Positions 12,842 to 25,400 of a stretch of 64,000 nt of DNA are shown here, one piece after another; the stretch's first letter is position 1, and each line of letters starts with the position of its first letter. Below the pieces are notes generated by a model that had not been told where the DNA came from, made no database searches, and saw only the letters and a program-made list of their open reading frames with translations. Location of the stretch: NCBI GenBank assembly GCA_037953625.1, contig CM075651.1:109555001-109619000 (forward strand). Direction: 5' to 3'. This DNA comes from Crotalaria pallida. Lineage: Eukaryota > Streptophyta > Magnoliopsida > Fabales > Fabaceae. The position numbers and the translations under genes were made by a program.

Positions 12842-13486
12842 GTACTCTAGGAGTACTAAACTAATGCAACCAACTTGATGACACATTTTGGGAATGTGGC
12901 CATTGTCTGGGACATGGTTTCTTGGACACGTTCTGGGAACGTGATGCACACTCTGGGAGTGGTGCTTGATTTTATTCCAAGTTTGGTTTGCGATACGTTC
13001 TGGGAACGTATGTGAGTGTTCTGGGAACACATTGGTTTAATAATAGAATTAAACATAAAAACCAACCTTGATGATTGTGCATTCATATAGAATGGAAGTT
13101 TGGTTGGTAGGAACGTTTATCATATTCTGGGAATATGAGGAGGGTACTCCGGGAGTACCAAATTTTAACCTACTTGATGACACATTATAGATATGTGGCC
13201 AGTGTCTGGGACCTGGTTTTATACGTTCTGGGAACACTTTGATAAGCAAACTACTAGATGACACATTATAGATATGTGGCCAGTGTCCGGGACCTGGTTT
13301 TTTTACGTTCTGGGAAAGTATGCGTTCTGGGAACGTGATGCACACTCTGGGAGTGATGCTTATTTATCCAAGTATGGTTTGCTACACGTTCTCGGAACGT
13401 GATGCACACTCTGGGAGTGAATGCTTATCATCCAAGTATGGTTCGGCATTACGTTCTGGGAGCGAATGTCGGTGTTCCGGGAACAC
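12842..13486 (+). repeat. Cluster of ~19 short palindromes with a shared CTGGG-type centre (B1)
   Basis: Each unit has two complementary arms around CTGGG or a close variant (CTAGG, CCGGG, TTGGG, CTCGG), always in the same orientation. Examples: GTACTCTAGGAGTAC (12842), CACGTTCTGGGAACGTG, ATACGTTCTGGGAACGTAT, GTGTTCTGGGAACAC, CATATTCTGGGAATATG, GGTACTCCGGGAGTACC, CACTCTGGGAGTG, and GTGTTCCGGGAACAC (13472-13486). Arm sequences differ between units yet stay complementary, mostly over 4-7 bp. The matching cluster in B2 is 46083-46736. Function unknown. Confidence 0.85.
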
Positions 13487-15624
13487 AATGGTGTATTGGA
13501 TGGACGTCCAAGATGGACTTTGTTAGAGGCCTCAACTGTGGAAGAAATCATGCATCATGCCACCTGCATTGAAAGAATTATTATGATTAACCGGGTGTGC
13601 TCATATGGTTATGCATCATGAATTGCTACATGTTGACTTGTGGATGTTAGTTTTATTCTCATTTGATTATGCGAATATGTATAGCTAACCCCCATGCCCT
13701 TATTAGGTGTTGATCGTGCATCTAGCTTGCACAAGAATCAGTAAGGGGAGATGTCCCTTAGGTGCTTGCAGAGTGTAGAAAATGTGGGTTGGGAACCCGT
13801 TGTGCAGATATCGAGGATCCGACCAGAAGAATGTTGGGACAAAGGACCAGTGACCAGCTCTATGACATTTCTATTTTTAATAGAACTTATATGATACATA
13901 TTTTGGAAAAAGGTATCATAAGAGGAATTCAGTTTCATAATTATACTTATTTGGTATTAATGGACTTGTTACACTTGATAAATTTTGGGGTACAATATGA
14001 TGACTTTACTATGTTTCCGCAAGCTCTGATTTTGTTAGTCAACCTCATTACAAATCAAGTGTTTGTGAAAAAAGAATTTTCAAGGGAAGGGAAAATTATT
14101 ATTTTCATATCTTTCTTCCAACGATAACAAGTCCAAGTTTTCATAAACTTCTTACTTTTCTTATAAACTAAGATGACATAAAATGAGTGTTACATAGTTG
14201 AGTAATTTTCTTCATGACATGACCTATATTCCTAGATGCATAGTGTTATGTGATTGATGAAAATACTGTGTGTTTCTTTTAATTCTTTTTGTATTTGATT
14301 TAATTATGTAAAAAGAAATTTGCATGATGATGACTAAATGATCTTAAGTTGTTATAATTATTTGTGATTAGAAATTATTGACCATAGTGATTCGGTTTTG
14401 TTAAGTTAAATTAAAGGATTAAGTTTAAATTAATTTCTTAAGAATAATTGGATTAATTTATTAAGGTTATAATTTAATTAATGATTGTAAATAATTAAAA
14501 CTGTGACTTCTTGTGTACATGTTTGTGAATGATTTGAATGGTTTGAAATTTGTATGTGTTGCTTTTCATGCTGATTGAATGTGGTGGAATTATTTTGAAT
14601 CTGTTTGTGAACTTGGTTTGTGAAAAATATATGTTTGAGTTTTAAAGTAATTGAAAAATGTTTTATATAAAAAGAATGATTTAAACAACTTAAATTAATT
14701 TGAAATTTTAATTGATATTCTTTGATCAGTGTTTGATGATGCTGTGGAATTTGGAAATTTAATAAATTAATCTGATTGGTTTTGAAGTTTTACCTTCCTG
14801 AATTTTGTAAGAAAGATTTTCAAAGAGTTGTTTTCTTAAAGATTTCATTCAATTCTTAAAGAAAGTAATCTTTTCAACCAAAGTGTTTTAAATTAAGATA
14901 AATGGATTTTATTTGATAAAGAAATTGTTTTCAAAGTTTTCTTGAGAATTTTTTTTAAGAACTGATTTGGATTTAAAACCCTTTTTGGATATTGGCAACG
15001 TGCTTTTAAAAAGGGACTATTTCAAAGTGTTTTCAAAACGAAATCAAGAATTCACGTATATCGTTTCTAATGCACGGGGAAAAATGTTATAGTTCGGGTG
15101 TCGGACGCGAAGGAAACGTGGCGAGGCTAGCAACTGGGAACCTTGGAAAGCTTTCAGATGTTTGTCATCCAGGTGAGTGAGAGTGCAGTGATCCCGTAAC
15201 GTGGTTGCTCGCAATCCGAATGGATGGGTTGCGGATGAACTGCGAATTAGGCAATATAGATATGTGTGCTAAATGTTTACTTGTTTTATCTACATGCTAA
15301 ATGTTTATTAGTTATGCATATTTCATTTTGTTTAGAAATTGCTTGATTATGTCTGAATAGCGAAATATAATAATGAAACCGTGAAAGTGATGAGATAAGA
15401 TTGGAAAGAGAAAAGAAATGTGAACCCGAGATATGAGAAATAATTAAGTAAGAGATAAATGATGAGTTAATATTAAAGAGAAAATTATAAGAAACGTTTG
15501 CGAAAGAGATAAACACGATGCGAAGGAAACTGTGAAAGTGATAAATAATGAATAAAAGAGAATAAGAAATGAAATAAAAAGATGATTCGTAAGAGATGAT
15601 AAGAAATACCCGATAGAACGAGCG

Positions 15625-15845
15625 GAAGCGTGGTGATTATGATGCTGCTGACGGTGCTGCTAAGGAACAACTAAGGAGGGAAATGCTGATGATGCTGAAT
15701 GACAACAGAGGAGGATGACGCTGATGGTGCTGCTGAACAACCACTGAGGAGAATGATGCTGATGGCGATGTTGCTGAACAGAGATGATGAGAAAAGATGC
15801 TGATGATATTGATGAGAATGTTGATAATGAGATGAAAGTGATTTG
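15625..15845. repeat. Degenerate GATGCTG-rich minisatellite in LTR E
   Basis: A low-complexity purine-rich stretch with repeated GATGATGCTGATG, GGTGCTGCTGAACAACC and CTGAGGAG-like words. No frame across it looks like a gene. Confidence 0.6.
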
Positions 15846-18800
15846 AGGCAAGATGCCATTAAGATTTTAGGGGGAACGGATTGCGTTTAGTGGTCGGGCT
15901 TCGTTGAAGGGATGCACCAAGGACGAGCCGACTGTTAGGATTAAGCCGCTAATATAAAACGCTAAAACTTTAAAAGACTTTAAAAGACATTTACAAACGC
16001 GGTGAGGTATGAGTGTCGTATCGAAGTAGTGGAGAGGAAGATACTATGGTATCTGCGGATACTCGGGTGGGGATTGCATGAGGGGAGGACGATGATGGTG
16101 AAACATCAAGAAGTCTAGAGTACTTTCTAGGCAGAACGAACTCCACATGTGGCGTACTAACGTGGTAGGGACTGGGTCCAATGCCGTGGAAAGTTCTGCA
16201 CCGGAACTAGAATTGTATTGTCGCCCCCTTGAATGCAAGTCTAGAATAGTGAGAGGGACTGGAACAGGGAATTTGTGATTGCCGCTGAGAGCGTGCCTTG
16301 ATTATATGATATGAATGAAATGATATGAATTGATTTGAGGCTGTAGTCCTCCTGGTCTGGGACCATTTGATTGTGAGACAGCTGTCGTGCCCGTGTGGTA
16401 AAGGTCCTGTACTCCTGTTTGCTTCCGACTAGGTTGGGTGGATGACCGAGGAGATGTAGACGTGTGTGACTTCCTCAATGATGATGTTCCCCCCATCATT
16501 GAGCGAACCGGAATGATAAAACTTAAAAGACTAAGATGTATCAAATACAAATGCCATAAAGATATCAAGTATTGAATAAGAATTATAAGACGAGCACGAG
16601 AAATGATTCGTGGTATAATAAATCTTGAGGTAGCGATCGAAGGAAGAATGGCAAAGATTTGTGAGCGTAATGGATTATTTTGATTGTGAATAATGATATC
16701 GGTGTGTTTAGAATATTATGATATGCTTTGTTATATGTGATTCATACATGCTATGTGTAACATGTTATATATATATGTATGTTGACATGATTGCATCATG
16801 ATAAATATCTATGTTACGCTGCTTTAGTATATTGTTCTATTTTATTATCTGTTTATTTTTATATTAAAACTACCCTGAGACCGCATGGTCAACCCGTTAG
16901 TGTTCGGAACATTGACTCTCTCCTACCTTGTTGTCGTATCGGCAACTGCTGATATTGCAACGGGTAAATGGCATAGCATGTAGCGAATCACCTATGTTCT
17001 TGCAAGGAGGAGCATAGACGTTTGTTCTTGACGATGGTATTCGGAGGAAATCCCTGGGGCAGCGAACGAGGGCAACTCTACTTGCGGTTGGAGAGCTTGG
17101 GCTGCCAAGATTTGAAGATAGACAGATAGTTGTGGCGTGTCTGACTAGAAGCTAGGCTTTCCCCAGAGTAAGGTATACCATTGTAAGTTCTTAGATGCCA
17201 TGGCTTTACCATACTGTACCCCAACAAAAGTTTTATTAAGCATGAATGTTTTGAAACGAGTAAACGGGCTACATTTTAAATGATGTTTTTGAAAACGAGT
17301 TTCAAGGTGCGGTGTCTTGTGACATCTCGGTTTGGAACTTGAAAGGTTTTACGCAATGTGAGAACATGAGTTTTTAATTGTAATAATGCTTTGAAAAATC
17401 CAAATGTTCTCATCTTGTGTAACACTTGTTTTAAAAAAAAAAATGGCCCTAATTTTCACTATATTTAATTTAAGTTACGGAAGTTTTCAAGTTGCCGAAT
17501 CGGGGTGTTACATGATGCCAAAATTATTCGATGGTTAACTTGCGGAAAAACATGAACTTGATACATAACCAAAAAGAACTTCTTTTATTTCATTTAAATA
17601 ATCCATGTTACAACTGGGGTTACATTCGGGATAGAGTAATCATGTCCTACTCATCCAAAGATGGAATACAAAACAAGACTATCCTAGACAACTAGTCTTC
17701 ATCATTCCTCCACCACAATTGTCTGGAAGATTCCTTGATTGCTGCTTCTGCTTCCTCCTCGTACGTGCGTCGTTTCGCGATCCTCTTCCGTCTTGAGCAA
17801 CCACTACTCGATATATTACATGATCCGCCATCTATGAACATTGTTCCTCAATGTCCACAGGAAAGGGAAATAGAGAGAGTAAGCACTTCCGAACGATATG
17901 ATCGTCGACGGCGCGGGCTTACCATAGGGTAATATTAAGACCACACAAGCATATCATAAAACAATATCATTATTACCAATCCCTTACAAACAACTTCAGC
18001 TAATTACCATAGAGTCCTTTCCACCAAAAGGATAATCTTCATGAAATCATATCTATTATATTTAATTATCTTTAGGCTCTAAGTTTCCCTGTCATAACCA
18101 CCGAAAATTCAAAAGGGGATACCACCACCGAAAATCTTTCAAGTCTTTTAAGTCTCTTCTTAATCCTAGTTTTTGGTCGACCCATTCTAAGCCTCGCTTC
18201 TAACGGGCCTCGACCTCTAAGGGAAACATCAAACACCCTTCTACAGTACAGTGGATTCCACAAGACTTAGACCACGACACAGTCATCCACATGGCCAGTC
18301 ACTTAAAGGGGATATTTACAAAGTTATCGTGTCGTTTGCACCATCACTGTACACTAGTATCGTTTTCGAATTTCCATGAGATTCAATAATCATTTCTCAT
18401 ATTTTATTTTCATAGTACAATTCCAAAATATACCAAGTCCTTTCCATGGGAACAACCGTTCAACATACACCAAGTATCTTTTCATAAGAACAACCGTTCA
18501 AAAACATCAAATAACTTTGCATAGGATAACCCATCATCACAAAATATAATTCCAAAATTTACTTGATATCTCATCATATAACTTATTTCCATATACAATA
18601 TACCATTTCAGAATATGCAACATAGTATAACAATTATCAACAGACATACCATTAATATCGAGGAATCGTGTCTTTCGTACGAACGGTGGAACACACACCC
18701 AATTGCCCTTTTACTACTCAACCGATAGATTCCTAGTTCTGACCTTTGAGATGATACGGAACGTCCTAATATAACCCTATATGCCACTATGTCGTAAGAA

Positions 18801-21314
18801 GGCTTCTCTCTCACCTTGAGTCGAAGCAAACTTAGTGTCCTCCTGAGTTGATGTTGCGTTATCTGATTCCGATCGAGAACCTTTTACCAAATCATATTTA
18901 CAAGAATCACTTTATAAATATCTATACAACTTAAAAATAATCAAGCCTACTATAGGTACATAACTTTTAACAAATACCACTTTCTTAAATAACCTTTGAA
19001 ATTAAAAAACTTTGTATTAGAATATACAACACTTGGAAAGTAAATCATTCCTTCTCCGAAAATCAAAACCTTTTAAACATTACTAAATAAAATCTTTAAA
19101 ACCAATCATCAAATCAAAATCACTTTTCAAGGACATACAACCATTATCATTCACACACTTATACAAGTAAAAACAACAATTTACTTAAACAAATAACATC
19201 AAATCATACTTTCACAAAATCACTTTTATAATTCCTTTTTACTCTGTACACTTATTTTAAAGGTCCTATCATAAAAATCCTCATACTAATTCATTCCAAA
19301 ACAATTTTTATAGTTGATGCAACCAATTTAGAATTTTGGACAGCATACCCTACAAGTCTTGAAAAATCACTTTTCTCACAAATGGTTTATCGGAAAGACA
19401 TGCCACTTTTTCCTAAAATTTCTTTACAAGTTCTAGTATAAAAATATGATTAAATATGAGTTAAACAAAATATTTTTGCTTACTGGACAGCCACCAAAAA
19501 TCCAGTTGCATCAATTCTAAAAATTGGAATAAACATGTTCTATCAGTCATATACAACCATGTACACATCCTAAGGTCTAGAAATATAATACAAAATTTAG
19601 AACTTAATCAATTAAATCAAAAGAGACTATTCGTACTTTCATTGACTCATAAATCAATTCCAAATGCTTATATAACAACTACCATTCAAAGATTAACATA
19701 AGCCACTTAAACAAATAACTTAAACTTGGTGCAATCTTTTTAATCATTTGGACAGCCAAGAAACACATTCTTAAAAATCAATTTTAACATTTACACAAAC
19801 ACCTAACACATCAACAATCATTCTAAAATATAAACTCATTCACTTATCAAGTCAAAACAAGTTCTAGAGTTGATGTAACTCAAACTAAAATTCTGGACAA
19901 CATCACAAAATAAAGTTGCATCACTTCACATTTACCCAAAAATTCATTCTTTTCAATTTCCTACTAAAAGATTCACATACCAAATTCTTAAAATGAAATT
20001 AAGCTTAAGAAAGTAATATTTTTCCACACTTATTCAATTATGGGCAACACTTAAATTATTTTAATTCACCTTAAAATCTTACAGACATACTACTAAAACC
20101 ACACTTTATACATACGCATATATCATGTAGACAATCCAAACACATACAAAAATTATCATTCTAGATCTTATAGTGTCATAAAATATTATTTTTCAGAATA
20201 ATATTAAATTTACAGAAATAAATTATTTTTCATAAAAATACATAATTTATTTCACACATACACATTAATAAACATTCATATGCATCAAATAATCACTTAG
20301 ACAATTAGAAATCAACAAAAATTATTCTTTTCCTTCTAAAATAATTTTCGGACATCGTGATAAAAATATAAGAATATTTTCAAACACACATATACCTTAT
20401 TCATATAATTTCATATATTCAAAACAATTACTTTAAACATTAATTAAAACAGAATATAAGCACTTTTGAGTAAAAGACTTTTTCTGACAGCAAGTACACA
20501 TTATAATTCATAATTGTCACCAATTCATATTATCACATTCCAATTAATTATTTTTAATCACATCAAATATTAATTAATTACCCAAAAAATTATCAAACAA
20601 AAACACCATAAATCATTTGTTATTTTTACCAAAACATACCATAGGCCTCACGGCCTAAACCCACACATCAACATCTTTTATTTTTTTTTGTTTATCATCA
20701 TGTACTTTAGTATTTGTAAATATATACTCATATTCAAAGTTAAAATAAAACCAAAACAAAACTACTAAAATCAAAACAATAATTCCAAAACACATACTTT
20801 TATCATTTGAGAAAACAAGCCTTTACCAACTAAATTTCCAGAATTTTATTTATTATTTCCTCTTCAAAAATTCAGTCATCAAGGCCAAGAAAAAGGGGAG
20901 ATTATTTTTCTCTTTAAACAAATTTTGCTTTGTCCCTTTTTCTTAAACCTCATTCATTTGACTTCCAACAAAATTATATCAACAATCAAAATGAAATTTT
21001 TTATTCAATACCAAAGAAGAGATTTGAGACTTTAGTCTATGATTTTATAATCATAGAAGAGATTAAGAGATTTATTTGTTTATTTAACAAAGGATAAAGA
21101 GATTAAAATAAAAAGCTTAAAATAAAAAGCTTAAGTTCTTAGGCTTACCTCTTTTCCTAAGCAAGATGACCTTCAAAAATGAGTATGAAAATTTCCCTTC
21201 CTTCCCCCAAAGAGTGCCACGCCCTTCTCCCTCAATTTCTCAAGACTTTTCTTAATTTTTTTCTCTCAAAAATGGATTGTATGTCATGTGTGAAAATAGG
21301 AGCGGTCTTGGGTT

Positions 21315-21324
21315 CTATTTATAG
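21315..21324 (-). promoter_or_regulatory. TATA box of LTR A1
   Basis: Minus strand CTATAAATAG. The same element is at 52648-52657 in the middle LTR (TTATAAATAG) and 27695-27704 in A4 (CTATAAATAG). It fixes U3 as the part toward 39582 and leaves a very long R-U5 of about 4 kb. Confidence 0.65.
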
Positions 21325-21850
21325 GCGAAGTAAGAATACATTTCCCCCAAAAATCTGCTGTAATTCGTCCCCCCCTTTTCCAAAGTTGAGTCAACCATTT
21401 TCAATTTTTACTTTGGAACATGAACATGCATTTATGGAGATTTTTCTAACTCCTAAAGCCTTAATTCCAAGATATGCTTCCACTAATTTTCAGAAAATAT
21501 CTTCCTCTCTCCTTACTTCATTTTGGACGGCACTCTTTGGTCCTAGTGAGGAGAAAATTTTCCATTGACTCACTTTGATTTCACCTCCTTAAAAACCAAT
21601 CAAAATAAAGCATTTGTTTTAAAAATTCAGAATTAAATAAGAAAATAGTAATATCTGGACGGTGCAGCCAATGAGCACCTAGCTAAATACCTTAATACAT
21701 AAATAAAAATATTTTGGGGTCCAATAATTTATTTTTGGCTTTAAAATAATTTTTTCAAGCATAAAACATCAAAATTTCGTTTTACCTACTGTACAGATAT
21801 TTTTTTCGTAGATGTCCAAATAAAAATCTTATTTTCACAAATTCAAATAC

Positions 21851-21927
21851 TACATTTCGATACGATCGTTTTCATATAAAATTCATAATTTTCTGACTTA
21901 CGGTTAAAAAGATATGAATTTTTGAAG
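21851..21927 (-). promoter_or_regulatory. Conserved U3 block in LTR A1
   Basis: Contains ATTTCGATACGATCGTTTTC and CTTACGGTTAAAAAGATATG. It is shared with A4 (two copies), the middle LTR and, in reverse orientation, LTR E. It sits about 530 bp upstream of the TATA box on the minus strand. Confidence 0.6.
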
Positions 21928-21952
21928 TTAAATCACTATAACTTGAAAATTC

Positions 21953-22461
21953 TGTGATGTCCAAGACTGAAAGGGCCTCAAGGTTAGGGAAGAAGACCTT
22001 AAGGAAGCCTCTGTCTAGGGTTTATCTGTGATGTTTGTGGGTGTCCTCAGGTGGCAAGGTAGAGAGCCAAGAAGTAACCCTAATCACTGGTGTGTGAAGG
22101 TGATAATTAGGGTTAGAGGACATACCTGAGCCCCATGTAGTACGGAGCTACTTATAGGGGGAGCTGGTTGCCCTAATGGGCTTGCTTGAGGCCCAAGTAG
22201 GGCCAGCCTGTAATGAGCTATGAGTGGATGAGCTGTCCTTGTGGATAAGATGCGCACGTCATCCTGTCCTTGGTGTCGGACTCTTAGCGAGGTGTCAGAC
22301 AAGGAGGTCGGACCTTGGTAGGAGCATGAGGTCGGCCCGTGTCTGGTGTCTGTTCGGCTGTTGAGCTTTTGAGCTCGGCCAAGCACACAGAGGGCTTCTT
22401 AAAGGGTCATCAGGCCCTGAGTGATGGTTCCGGGGAGCTCGGCCAAGCCGAGTCCACCACA
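21953..22461 (-). mobile_element. Element C 3' LTR
   Basis: On the plus strand it runs from TGTGATGTCCAAGACTG to AGTCCACCACA. It is followed by TAAGCCCCCCAACT, whose complement is the polypurine tract. A TATA-like CTATAAG is on the minus strand at 22151-22157. Confidence 0.95.
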
Positions 22462-22475
22462 TAAGCCCCCCAACT
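22462..22475 (-). other. Polypurine tract of element C
   Basis: Minus strand AGTTGGGGGGCTTA directly abuts the LTR start TGTGGTGGACT, as expected for the plus-strand DNA primer. A second copy with the adjoining LTR edge is at about 28793-28860. Confidence 0.8.
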
Positions 22476-25400
22476 CGGTCAAGGCTATTCAGACCTTGTT
22501 CCGAGGTCTTGGGTTAGGTCCTTTTTCTAACACCCCAATTTGGACATAGAATTTTCACTAAAAATTTGCGCCATTTTTTTATAACATTATCTAAGTCAAT
22601 TCGGTTTAATTCTTTTACAAAAAGATTTTCATAAATACAATTTAATTCATTTGGTTTACAAAAATGTTTTGGTACTTAGACTTGCGTCATAAAATTCTAT
22701 TCCCAAAAAGAGATGTTAACATCCAACACATTTCCAAAAACTCATTTTCTCAATGTCATATTTAGTCGATGGTTAACTTGCGGAAAAATAGTTTAATTAC
22801 TTTATGAACATGATATATAACAAAGAAACTTCTTTTATTTCATTTAAAATAATCCATATTACAACTGGGGTTACATTCGGGATAGAGTAATCATGTCCTG
22901 CCCATCCAAAGATGGAATACAAAACAAAAACTATCCTAGACTATTAGTCTTCATCATTTTCCTCCACCGCAATTGTCTGGAATATTCTTTGATTGCTGCT
23001 TCTGCTTCCTCCTCGTATGTGCGTCGTCTCGCGATCCTCTTTCGACTTGAGCAACCGTTACCCGAGGTAGTACCTGATCTGTCATCTGTGAACATTGTTC
23101 CCCAATGTTCACAGGAAAGGGAAATAGAGAGAGTAAGCACTTCCGAACGATATGATCGTCGACGACGCGGGCTTACAATAGGGGAATATTAAGATCATAC
23201 AAGCATATCATAGCGTACATCATTATTATCATTACCTTATTCCATTTATTACCATAAAGTCCTTCCAAAAAGGATATACCTCATGACTGTTATAATTAAT
23301 TATCTTTAAGCTCTAAGTTTTATTATCGTAACCACCGGAAATTCAAGAAGGGGTACCACCACCGAGGCTCAAGGGTTTGGTAGCACACACGTTACATCTC
23401 CTCCATCATTCCAACCACATCCTAGTTCGGAAAGCAGATGGGACGCACAGGAACCCTAACCATGCTGGCATCGATGTCGAAGGGTACGCACCAACAAGTA
23501 TCCAACAACCGACGTAAAATCATTTCATCAATACATTTTCCAAAATACAGCGACATCTAGCCCCATTCGGGTTCCCTCTCACCATCCAAGACTTGCTCAA
23601 GGGGGCGACAGCGCTATCTCTAGTTGATCGTGCAGTTCCTTGCTACGACATTGTCTACTACCGAAAGGTAAGTCCTTGTAGTCTTGTCCCGCCTAGAGAA
23701 GCACTCAAGGCTTCTTGACGTTCACCGTCCTTGCCCTCCCCTATCGCAATCACCACTTGAAGAAACACCGACCTCCAAGCATACTTGAGTATCCATAGAT
23801 AATCAGGGTGTCTTTCCTCTCCACTACTTCACTCTCAACGTGTAGGTTTAGGAAAGGGGTTCCTATGTCTTTTAAGTCTTTTAAGTCTTTTAAGTCTTTT
23901 AAGTCTCTTCTTAAACCTAAGTTTTTGGTCGACCCATTCTAAGCCTCGCTTCTAACGGTCCTCGACCTCTAAGGGAAACCTCAAACAACCTTCTACAGTA
24001 TAGTGGATTCCACAAGACTTAGACCACGACACAGTCATCCACGTGGCCAGTCACTTAAAGGGGATATTTAGCAAAGTTATTTTGTGCCGCTTGCACCATC
24101 ACTGTACACTACTATCGCTTCCGCAATTCCACATTATTCTTTAACCATTCTTATATTTTCATAATAGTATTTCCAAAATATGCCAAATCCTTCTCACGGA
24201 ACGACCGATCGAAAAACACAAAGAACTCTTTTCATAGGAACCACCGAACATTAATTTTCTTTCCATAAGATGAACCATTATTTCCAAAATATAATATACA
24301 ATACAAAAATATACAACATAGCATAAGCAATTAGCAACCGACATACAATAAATATCGAGGAATCGTGTTTTTCGTATAAACGGCAGGATACACACTCAAT
24401 TGCCGTTTTACTACTCGACCGTTAGATTCCTAGTTCCGATCTTTGAGATGATACGGAACGTCCTAATATTACCCTATATGCCACTATGTCTTAAGAAGGC
24501 TTCTCTCTCACCTGGAGTTGCAGCTACAAAATTAGTGTCCTCTTGCTTTGGAGTCACGTTACCCAAATCCGAACGAAAGCCTTTACCAAATAATATTTAC
24601 AAAATAATCTTGTAAATAACTACTCACTTTCAATTAAACAAACCACAAGACATATATCCTTAACAACAATTTCCTTTATCACTTTTAGGAAATCCAAAAG
24701 ACTTGAACCAAAACTTCCAATACTTAAAATAAATCATACTTTACAAAATCAAAACCTTTAAAACGTCAATGGAAATTTTTAGAACTAATTATTAAATCAA
24801 AAGAGATTATTAACTCAAAATCAACAACAACTACCACTCAAGGATTAACATAAGCCATTTAAAACAAATAACTTAAACTTGATGCAACCTTTTTAATCAT
24901 TTGGACAGCCAAGAAACACATTTTTAAAATCAATACAAACACTTAACACATCAACAATCATTCTAAATTATGAACTCATTCACTTATCAAGTCAAAACAA
25001 GTTCTATTTTAAATATCATGCAACTATATAAAAATCTTCTCTGGACAGCAGCACGAATAAAGTTGCATTACTTCACAGTTACCCAAAAATTCATTCTTTT
25101 CAATTTCCTACTAAAAGATTCACATCCAAATTCTAAAAATGAAATTAAGCTTAAGAAAGTAATGTTTTTTCCACACTTATTCAATTATGGGCAGCACTTA
25201 AATCATTTCAATTCACCTTAAATCTTATACTACTAAGGTAAATATAAAACAAATCTGGACAACCACTCAAACAAATTGCATACATTTGTAGCATACATTT
25301 ACTTATCTAATAAAATACTATAACTTGCCTAAAAATTCTGAACATTATATTTTTACATCAAAATACAACCCACTTCTTATTTACTAAATTCAAACAATAT

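Larger units (their letters stand above)
10809..14194 (+). mobile_element. Solo LTR B1 (3386 bp) nested in E
   Basis: Starts TGTAACACCCCTAATTTTCG and ends GAGTGTTACA. Perfect TSD TAGTT at 10804-10808 and 14195-14199. The same sequence from end to end occurs at 44123-47440 (B2) with a different TSD, which proves both boundaries. A TATA box is at 11232, two GGTAAG-type splice-donor-like sites follow (about 11516 and 11733), three paired TAACCGGTTA sites, and a palindrome cluster at 12842-13486. No credible coding frame: the longest one (13762-14127) is broken by stops in B2. Confidence 0.95.
8205..17512 (+). mobile_element. Solo LTR E (~5.9 kb net), interrupted by solo LTR B1
   Basis: Begins TCTAACACCCCG and ends CGGGGTGTTACA, a near-perfect 12-bp terminal inverted repeat. 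It is flanked by a perfect 5-bp TSD, TGATG, at 8200-8204 and 17513-17517. The uninterrupted site can be read in LTR A3 near 61456. Removing nested B1 leaves about 5917 bp with no second LTR, primer site or gag/pol frame, so this is best read as one very long solo LTR. A TATA box at 9139-9146 followed by a pyrimidine-rich leader indicates plus-strand orientation. The 5' dinucleotide is TC rather than the usual TG. An alternative is a non-coding LARD-type internal piece, which I think less likely because both termini are LTR-like. Confidence 0.8.
17518..21952 (-). mobile_element. LTR A1, second piece
   Basis: Resumes family A LTR after the E insertion (TSD copy at 17513-17517) and runs to the AATTC TSD (21948-21952) of element C. 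It closely matches 41945-42693 plus 49414-53285 of the middle LTR. An internal deletion of roughly 475 bp is seen at about 18131, between ACCACCACCG and TCAAGTCTTTTAAG, where the other copies have extra sequence including the site that holds D. A TATA box on the minus strand lies at 21315-21324. No coding frame is credible; the 129-codon plus-strand frame near 21179 is antisense to the LTR transcript and has no domain. Confidence 0.92.

Noticed and set aside
12842..13486. TTCTGGGAA palindromes as heat-shock elements
   Set aside because: Heat-shock elements need alternating GAA/TTC with 2-bp gaps; here the gap is 3 and many units lack TTC/GAA altogether (CACTCTGGGAGTG, GTACTCTAGGAGTAC).
12842..13486. 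CRISPR-like array (short repeats with variable sequence between them)
   Set aside because: Spacing is irregular, the repeats are palindromes of variable arm sequence, and the context is a plant LTR with no cas genes.
13762..14127. 121-codon plus-strand ORF in solo LTR B1
   Set aside because: The homologous stretch in B2 (about 47000-47370) is broken by stops, and the frame has no recognisable domain.
21179..21568. 129-codon plus-strand ORF in LTR A1
   Set aside because: Antisense to the LTR promoter and leader; the middle-LTR copy is frameshifted (only 60 codons remain at 52718) and no motif is visible.
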